In this document: piece after piece, positions 24,338 through 29,404 of the stretch
Layout of the letters: each line of letters opens with the position of its first letter
Numbering within the stretch: position 1 is the first letter of the stretch
Source: JBBSEZ01 sp038239195
Lineage (GTDB): Bacteria > Planctomycetota > Planctomycetia > Gemmatales > Gemmataceae
Assembly (NCBI GenBank): GCA_038239195.1
Contig: JBBSEZ010000065.1
Coordinates: 1 to 29,404, forward strand
Direction of reading: 5' to 3'
DNA: 29,404 nt
Program-made: the position numbers and the translations under genes
Notes under the pieces: model-generated
What the model saw: the letters and a program-made list of their open reading frames with translations, nothing else
Told to the model about the DNA's origin: nothing
The model's database searches: none

Positions 24338-25570
24338 TCAACGCAACGCGAACGGCAGGTTGAGGCGCTTCCCGCCGCGCAACAGGTTGATCTGGATTCG
24401 GTCCCCGACGAGGTACTGGCGGCGGACGTAGTCCTGGAACGCGTCCGAGCCCCTACCCAGCATTTGTTTGCCGTCCACGCCGACGACCACGTCTCCAGCC
24501 TGAATCCCGGCCGCCTTGGCCTGCGAGTGGACGGGCGAGCGCTGGCGGAAAGCGAGCTGTTTGGCGGACAGGCCAAGCGCCTTCTTCTCCGCCTCCGTCA
24601 GGTCGTCTCCCCGGACAGGCAGGTACGGCACCAGGCGACGCAAGGAGGCCCGCCACGCGACGTCGCCCCGGCGCCACCCTTCCGGCAGGGCCAGCTTTCC
24701 CCTCAGGGGCTTGCCGTCCCGCTGCCACTTCACTTCGATTTCGCCCTTCCTCGGCGCGCGCTGGAGCGCGAACTGAACGTCGGCGATGGAGTGGACGGGC
24801 ACGTTCTCCACGGCCTGGAGGAGGTCGCCTTTCTTCAGGCCGAGCTTTTCGCTGGTGGAAGCGGGAGCGATGCGCCCGACGACGTTGCCGCGGTCCACTT
24901 CGAGGAAGAGGCCGAGGTTGTCCGGCAGGGGGTAGCGAAACACCATTTCGCGGTCCCACTTCCCTGCCGCCTTGGCCTTCCTGTCGAGGGCCTCGTTCAC
25001 GTTGTGGCAGTGGAAGCAACCCCGCCCGCGGCCGGCGATCTCTCGCACGGTGATGCGTTTCTGCTCGTCGCGGGGCGCATACGCCTTGTTCGTGGCGGCG
25101 TGCATCTCCAGCACTGACTTCATGGTGTGCCCAAGCCCCTTCAAGGACTGGAGCTCGTCCGGGCCCCGGCCGTCGCGCTGGCCGTAGCGCGCGTAGACCT
25201 TGTCCTCCGCATTCAGGAAGAAGACGGTGAAGGTCAGGTCGTAGTCGAACGGGAACAGGCTCAAATCGAGGTTATCGACGTTGCCGAGGCGCACCAGGAC
25301 GAACTGCTTGGCGAGGGCCTCGATCTGCTCGAGACGGACAACCTGCCCGTCAAATTCATAGCAGGCCGTTCACCGGAAGCACCGCAGCACGACCAGGATC
25401 GGCTTGCCGGTCTTCTTCGCTTGTTCCTTCGCCGTCTTCAGGTTGGTCAGCCAGCCGTTCTCGCTCGCCACCCGCTGGTGCGGGTCCCGACGGGCATGAA
25501 CCGTGCTGGTCGCCACCAGGGCACCGAGCAGGACAAGGAACAAACGCCCGAGCACAGAAGAACGAAGCAT
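24338..25570 (-). CDS. Thioredoxin-fold/PDZ selenoprotein with in-frame TGA
   Basis: Reading from the ATG at 25570, the frame gives a signal peptide (1-26), a thioredoxin-like N-terminus (AKKTGKPILVVLRCFR), then TGA at 25372-25370. It continues in the same frame without further stop as TACYEFDGQVVRLEQIEALA for a total of 410 residues. With the TGA read as selenocysteine the active site is C64-F-R-U67-T-A-C70, followed by YEFD, as in thioredoxin relatives whose CxxC precedes xxFD. Downstream are a CFHCH (CxxCH, 185-189) cytochrome-c-type motif and two PDZ-like domains (about 215-290 and 335-405). I recall planctomycete proteins named Trx7/PDZ (seleno)protein with this layout. It is probably a periplasmic redox protein. 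If the TGA were a true stop, a 66-residue fragment without an active site would result. Confidence 0.85.
25333..25351 (-). promoter_or_regulatory. Candidate bacterial SECIS hairpin
   Basis: On the minus-strand mRNA, GACGGG (25351-25346) pairs with UCCGUC (25338-25333) around the loop CAGGUUG. The stem starts 18 bases after the UGA, and the G-containing loop falls about 23-24 bases after it, within the range I recall for bacterial SECIS elements bound by SelB. An alternative pairing of GCCUGC with GCAGGU also exists. This is inferred from the sequence by eye; no folding energy was calculated. Confidence 0.45.
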
Positions 25571-25650
25571 GCGGTCCCTTTCGCGTCGAACCAGAGTGTG
25601 GACGAATCGCGCCAGCCCGGCGCCTCAATTTGCAACCCCGTTCCTTGCAG

Positions 25651-25679
25651 AAGGGCCCGGCCAAACCGGCCGGGCCCTT
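25651..25679. terminator. GC-rich hairpin after the dioxygenase gene
   Basis: A perfect 12-base stem (AAGGGCCCGGCC and complement) with a 5-base loop AAACC lies 16 bases past the dioxygenase stop (minus strand) and about 80 bases upstream of the selenoprotein gene. It is a likely transcript end; no T-run follows on the minus strand. Confidence 0.6.
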
Positions 25680-25694
25680 GCACTTTCGGGACGA

Positions 25695-26393
25695 TCAGTC
25701 TTTGTCCTTGCCCCGGCCCTTGCCCTTGCCCTTCCCGCCTTCCTCCGGGGTCAGGCCGACGACGAGGCTGAAGTTGGCGGAGACCTCGTCGAGCTTCGAG
25801 CCCTTGATCGGGGTGAAGTCCGTCTGGACGAGGTCGCGCAGTTTGGGGTCGCGCACCGACCGGAAGAGGAAGTCTTTGGCGTTGCCGGGGTGGCCCTTGA
25901 CGAACAGTTGGGTGGTGAGCAGTCGCTGGGCCCCCTTCTTCACGATGAAATGGACGTGGGGGGTGCGCCCGGGGTACGGGACTGGCTTGATGGTCCGGAA
26001 GTAGTATTCGCCCTTGTTGTTGGTGAGGAACCGGCCGAAGCCCTGGAAGTTCGCGTCGCGCCGGGCGCGGTTGCTGCTGCGGGAGTGGAGGTAGGCCCCG
26101 TTGTTGTCGCACTGCCAGATCTCGACGACCGCGCCGGCGACCGGCGAGCCGGCCGGCGTGAGCACTCGGCCGCCCAGGTGGGCGATGGTCCCGACGGCGG
26201 GGGTGATGGCATCGTTGATGACGAGCAGGTCGTTGTCGGTGTCGAGGGGGAGCCGGTCGGGGTAGAAGGGGCCTTCGGTGAAGCGAGGCGTTTTGCTCAA
26301 TTCTTCCGCGAACGCGCCGGGCACGTACCAGGCGGCGGCACCCAGGGCAACGCTGCCGAAGAAGCCGCGACGGGCCAAAGAGGGGTGCAACAT
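25695..26393 (-). CDS. Tat-exported intradiol ring-cleavage dioxygenase-like protein
   Basis: This 232-residue protein begins with a twin-arginine leader (ARRGFFGSVALGAAA, RR at 8-9). The intradiol dioxygenase core follows: TEGPFYPD, GRVLTPAGSPVAGAVVEIWQ, then the candidate iron ligands Y101 (NNGAYLH), Tyr 130/131 (GEYYFRTIKP), H146 and H148 (TPHVHF). The family cleaves catechol-type rings using Fe(III). Exported members such as this are common in bacteria that degrade plant-derived or aromatic material, but the substrate is unknown. The C-terminus is a Gly-Lys tail (GKGKGKGRGKDKD) encoded by hexamer repeats. The ATG at 26393 is chosen because the Tat leader starts there; upstream in-frame codons to 26570 give unrelated sequence. 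Confidence 0.88.
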   Translation of the reverse strand: MLHPSLARRGFFGSVALGAAAWYVPGAFAEELSKTPRFTEGPFYPDRLPLDTDNDLLVINDAITPAVGTIAHLGGRVLTPAGSPVAGAVVEIWQCDNNGAYLHSRSSNRARRDANFQGFGRFLTNNKGEYYFRTIKPVPYPGRTPHVHFIVKKGAQRLLTTQLFVKGHPGNAKDFLFRSVRDPKLRDLVQTDFTPIKGSKLDEVSANFSLVVGLTPEEGGKGKGKGRGKDKD

Positions 26394-26532
26394 GGGAGCT
26401 CCGCGTCTCCAAGAGGGGGATGTGTCCGCGCGACGCGACACAACCAGGGGAGAGGTGGCCTGGTTGTTCCAGCGTTTCGTCGTCATTGTATCAAGACGAA
26501 GTACCTTCAGGCGAGGGGCCGGGCTTGGTTTC

Positions 26533-26586
26533 CTGTAGGACGGCTCACCCGAGCCGTCCGGACGGCTCAAGAGGGCCGTCCTACAG
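26533..26586. repeat. Nested palindromic element (GGACGGCTC type)
   Basis: Outer arms 26533-26546 and 26573-26586 (CTGTAGGACGGCTC and its complement, one mismatch) enclose further inverted copies of GACGGCTC, including a central perfect palindrome CCGTCCGGACGG. It lies in the 277-base gap between the divergent dioxygenase gene and the next plus-strand gene. Confidence 0.8.
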
Positions 26587-26670
26587 GGGAGGCTTTTTCC
26601 TGCCGGTCGCGTCGGGCATTGTCCAGAGGCGGCACGAGGCTAGAATTTGCCGTGCCCTGGGAGAAGTGCC

Positions 26671-27429
26671 ATGACGGGGCCCGAGTGGCTGACCTGCCCT
26701 CACCCCACCCCGATGCTGACGTTCATCGAGGGCCAGGCCAGCGCTCGCAAGCTCCGGCTCTTTGGGGTGGCGTGCTGCCGCCGCGTCCTGCACTTGCTGG
26801 GGCACGGCGCCTGCCGGGGCCAGGAACAACAGGCCCTGAGCCGCCAGGCCGTCGAGGTGGCGGAGCGGTTCGCGGACGGCCTGGCCTCCGCGTCGGACCT
26901 TGCTCGTGCCCACGGGATGGCACACCTGGGCAACAACGTCAACCCGTGCCTGGATTCCATTTTGCCGGTGACGCCCGGTAGCAGTCGATTCGCCACACCG
27001 CGGCTGATGGAGCTGGCCTGCCGGTTCGTGGCCTCTGAGTTGGCGCCCCAGGCCTCAGGCATGGTTGAGGAATTCACCCGGCTTGCGAGCTACGCGGTGG
27101 ATGGTGCCGATCCCAGGCCGACCCACGCCGACCTGGGCCGGGAGGTCTTCGGCAACCCGTTTCATCGGGTGGCCTTCGATCCGGCGTGGCTCCGGTGCGA
27201 CGACGGGGCCATCCCGGGCCTCGCCCGCGCCATCTACGCGGACAGGTCGTTCGACCAGCTGCCGGTCCTGGCAGACGCTCTGGAGGACGCCGGCTGCCAG
27301 GACGTTGCCATCCTCGACCATTGCCGACGGCCGGCCAACCACGTCCGTGGCTGCTGGGCCCTCGACAAGCTCCTGGGCAAGGAGGAGATAGGGAGAGGCC
27401 TTTCCGAGATAGCTTGCCTGCCGAAGTAG
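26671..27429 (+). CDS. Gemmata-type paralogous family protein, function unknown
   Basis: This 252-residue protein starts MTGPEWLTCPHPTPMLTFIEGQASARKLRLFGVACCRR, where EWL-x-C-x-x-P-x-PML and RKLRLF-x-x-ACCRR are the signature of a family I recall as highly multiplied in Gemmata-like planctomycetes. The C-terminal conserved half is also present: REVFGNPFHRVAFDPAWLRCDDGAIPGLARAIYADR, then PVLADALEDAGCQD, ILDHCR and HVRGCWALDKLLGKE. The middle, normally variable and alanine-rich, is short. It has no signal peptide, membrane segment or known catalytic motif. GGGAGAAG lies about 6 bases before the ATG. It is useful mainly as a taxonomic hint; function unknown. Confidence 0.85.
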   Translation: MTGPEWLTCPHPTPMLTFIEGQASARKLRLFGVACCRRVLHLLGHGACRGQEQQALSRQAVEVAERFADGLASASDLARAHGMAHLGNNVNPCLDSILPVTPGSSRFATPRLMELACRFVASELAPQASGMVEEFTRLASYAVDGADPRPTHADLGREVFGNPFHRVAFDPAWLRCDDGAIPGLARAIYADRSFDQLPVLADALEDAGCQDVAILDHCRRPANHVRGCWALDKLLGKEEIGRGLSEIACLPK

Positions 27430-27800
27430 GACGGGGCAAGGGCCTGGGAGGTGGCTGCCCCAGGCCGCAGAGGAACTCTTCCATCACGTCCCACCATCTC
27501 CCACCAAAGCCCTCCCCGGATGAGGGCCCGCCCCTCCGCGGACACCTCGCCAAACCAATTCCACCCATCCCTGCAACTCGAATAACTCACTTTCCCATCC
27601 TCGCCCTGCCGATGTTTCCTCAACGTACGCTTTGCCGGCACCAGGGCCCCACCGCAGCGGGCCTGGCAGAAGGCGGGTTGGAGGCTTCTCCCCCGACTTG
27701 ATCGACCCAGACAAGCGCGCCGGGCCTGTTCGACATGGAAGACATGCGGGGCCCGTTGTGAGGCGCCCGAGCAGGCAAGATAGCTCGCAAAGGAGCGAAA
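27430..27800. other. Intergenic region without a recognised gene
   Basis: These 371 bases between two plus-strand genes include a less GC-rich patch near 27545-27610. Open frames on either strand give no recognisable translation. The last 20 bases carry an excellent Shine-Dalgarno (AAAGGAGCG) for the following gene. No clear promoter or terminator was found. Confidence 0.5.
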
Positions 27801-29369
27801 ATGTCCGCAAGCCCTGGCGCGCTCGCCCCGGCCCGGGGCCGGTTTCCCTGGTGGGCCCTGCTGGGCGCTGTTTTGTTGCCCTGCGTTTACCTGCCCATGC
27901 TCGCCGGCCGGTTCGACTTCATCGACGATGGCGACCTCGTCTATCCAACCGGCCCGCTGCCCACCTGGGGGGCCCGCGGGGCGCACCTCTGGGGCCGGAT
28001 CGAATCGAATTATCGACACCTCGGGCCGTTCCGCCCCTTCCTGCACGCCTACTGGGAGGCCGAGGTCGAACTGCTCGGCCCCAACCCCGTCCTCTGGCGG
28101 GTGGTGCGCATCGCCTGGGCCATGCTGGCGGTCGGCGCCTTCCTCTGGCTGTTGCGCGAGCTGGGCGTACGGCCCGTCGCTGCCCTGGCGTGCGGCGCCC
28201 TCGCTGCGTGGGCGCCCTACCGCAATGAGATCTGGCTCAGCCTGACGCTGTCCGAGGCCGTGGCCATGCCGTTCGCCCTCTTCGCCCTGGTCTGCGCGAT
28301 CCGGGCGCGGGGCAGTTCCCGGGCCTGGGCCTGGGACCTTGCCGGCGCCCTTGCGGTGCTGGCCGCCCTTGGCTGCAAGAACACGTTCGCCGCCCTCATC
28401 CCGGCGCAGGTTGCGCTGCGCGTGCTGGAGCCCGGGCTGAGCGCGTGGGAGGGGTGGCGCCGGCACAGATGGCGCGCCCTGCTGCTGACGCTGACGATGC
28501 TTTTGCCTCTGGGCCACTTTCTCTACTTCAAGCTCCACTGGCAGGCCGGGCAATACGCGACCCAACCGCCGACGGTGCTCTTCGCCCTCCGCTACCTGCG
28601 CTCCCTCGTTGGGGGCGTGAGCATCGACTTCATGGGCGCCGGTGTGGCCCTGGCCCTGCTCGCGGTGTTGCTGCGCGGCCCCACCCGGGCGGAGTGCTGG
28701 GACCGCTGGCGCGCCCCGCTCGTCGCGGGCGCCCTGCTCCTGGTGGCTGGCACGGCCGCCTACTTGCCGATCGGCGCCCTGTCCGGCCGATACACCATGC
28801 CGGCCGTGTGGGGCCTCGATCTCCTCCTGGCCGTCCTGCTGAGCGAGTTGCTGGTGCTGCCGCGCTCTGCCCCCCGCCGGGCCGCCCTCGTCGCGCTGGG
28901 CTGCGGGCTGGCGGTGGTGCTGGTGGCCAACCTCGGCAAGCAGGAGAAGTTCAGAAAGCGCTCCGATTTGCTGTGGCAAGCGCTCGAGCAGGTGGAGCGC
29001 GAGGCCCCGCCCGGTGCCTGCGTCGCCTGGCAATCGAGCCCGACCTTCGACCGCTCCGAGGGCATTCACGTCGCCTGGCACCTGCGGGGCCGTGGCCGGG
29101 GGGACCTCCGGTTCCGCCTGATGGGCGAGGACGGCCAGACCATCCTCTGCCCCGAACTGGCCCCTTGCGATTCGCCTCCCGACTTGCTCCTCACCAGCGC
29201 CGACACGCCGGAGCCGGACAGGCCCTGGCGCCTCGCGCACCACTTCACCTCGCCCTTCTGGGCGGGCCGGCGCAATCAGCACTGCTACTTGTGGGAGCGC
29301 CCCGCGACCAACGGACTGGCGGGCAGGCCCACGGCGGCCGGGCCACAAGCAGCCGACGTTCCGCGGTGA
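27801..29369 (+). CDS. Multi-pass membrane protein, GT-C glycosyltransferase-like
   Basis: This 522-residue protein has about ten predicted membrane helices between residues 18 and 400 and a soluble C-terminal domain of about 115 residues. After the first helix comes DFIDDGDLVYPTGPLP, then HLGPFRPFLHAYWEAEVELLGPNP. An acidic pair in the first outside loop followed by an R-P-x-x-x-x-x-x-Y-W-type segment is the GT-C pattern (ArnT/PMT-like transferases that use lipid-linked sugars). No family-level signature is certain, so membrane protein of GT-C type is as far as I go. AAAGGAG precedes the ATG. The gene is complete at the C-terminus (ends near AADVPR). Confidence 0.7.
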   Translation: MSASPGALAPARGRFPWWALLGAVLLPCVYLPMLAGRFDFIDDGDLVYPTGPLPTWGARGAHLWGRIESNYRHLGPFRPFLHAYWEAEVELLGPNPVLWRVVRIAWAMLAVGAFLWLLRELGVRPVAALACGALAAWAPYRNEIWLSLTLSEAVAMPFALFALVCAIRARGSSRAWAWDLAGALAVLAALGCKNTFAALIPAQVALRVLEPGLSAWEGWRRHRWRALLLTLTMLLPLGHFLYFKLHWQAGQYATQPPTVLFALRYLRSLVGGVSIDFMGAGVALALLAVLLRGPTRAECWDRWRAPLVAGALLLVAGTAAYLPIGALSGRYTMPAVWGLDLLLAVLLSELLVLPRSAPRRAALVALGCGLAVVLVANLGKQEKFRKRSDLLWQALEQVEREAPPGACVAWQSSPTFDRSEGIHVAWHLRGRGRGDLRFRLMGEDGQTILCPELAPCDSPPDLLLTSADTPEPDRPWRLAHHFTSPFWAGRRNQHCYLWERPATNGLAGRPTAAGPQAADVPR

Positions 29370-29374
29370 TCGGG

Positions 29375-29404
29375 TACAATGTCGCGGGCGCCACGGCGCC
29401 CGCG
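29375..29404. promoter_or_regulatory. Promoter-like TACAAT followed by a hairpin at the window edge
   Basis: TACAAT (29375-29380) is followed by a perfect 10-base inverted repeat (CGCGGGCGCC and GGCGCCCGCG, separated by AC) that runs to the last base. It could be a -10 box for a gene outside the window with a hairpin at the transcript start, or the edge of another palindromic element. The window ends too soon to decide. Confidence 0.3.

Noticed and set aside
27727..27742. A parS-like 16-mer (TGTTCGACATGGAAGA)
   Set aside because: It matches the parS consensus at about 13 of 16 positions but lacks the central CACGTG and the dyad symmetry; no parA or parB genes are near.

Overview
The window is a GC-rich (visibly about 70% GC) bacterial chromosome segment that most likely comes from a planctomycete of the Gemmataceae type. 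This assignment is inference from family content, not from a marker gene. Four things support it: remnants of DUF1559 (the prepilin-like family expanded in planctomycetes) and of DUF4058; an intact member of the paralogous 'EWLTCPHPTPML' family that I recall as abundant in Gemmata relatives; a Trx/PDZ selenoprotein of a type I recall from planctomycetes; and many intergenic nested palindromes. No rRNA, tRNA, CRISPR array, integrase or intact insertion sequence was seen.

Layout. 72-2422 (minus): a TolC-like outer-membrane protein followed by a PhnD-like substrate-binding protein. 2784-3629 (plus): an EIIA(Ntr)-like domain behind a twin-arginine type leader. 3796-5738 (minus): a membrane PIN/TRAM protein and a secreted TPR-like protein. 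6172-10133 (plus): a zinc-ribbon membrane protein, a HemL-like class III aminotransferase, a second small zinc-ribbon membrane protein, and an M81 (MlrC-like) metallopeptidase. The last three are tightly packed. 10374-15483 (plus): kdsD, kdsC and a giant LptC/LptA(OstA)-like protein, a lipopolysaccharide (Kdo and Lpt) block whose order recalls the proteobacterial kdsD-kdsC-lptC-lptA cluster. 15507-16433 (minus): a broken DUF1559 fragment abutting a GNAT acetyltransferase.

16767-18446 (plus): a small secreted protein, nadD and dtd. 18558-23038 (plus): an APC-family amino acid permease with a roughly 250-residue charged insertion, an enolase-superfamily enzyme and an NAD-dependent sugar epimerase. 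23213-24215 (plus): a DUF3883 remnant and a frameshifted DUF4058 gene. 24338-26393 (minus): a thioredoxin/PDZ protein readable end to end only if an in-frame TGA is decoded as selenocysteine, and a Tat-exported intradiol-type dioxygenase. 26671-29369 (plus): the Gemmata-type paralogue and a multi-pass GT-C-like membrane protein.

The strongest hidden signal is the selenoprotein. Its TGA lies in a CxxU-xxC motif, the frame stays open for about 340 codons beyond it with recognisable domains, and a small hairpin follows the TGA. The second theme is the density of intergenic palindromes: at least seven elements of several sequence types, often touching stop codons or Shine-Dalgarno sequences. One overlaps the kdsC stop codon. 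The third is two proteins enlarged far beyond their families: the 1127-residue Lpt-like protein and the 767-residue permease.
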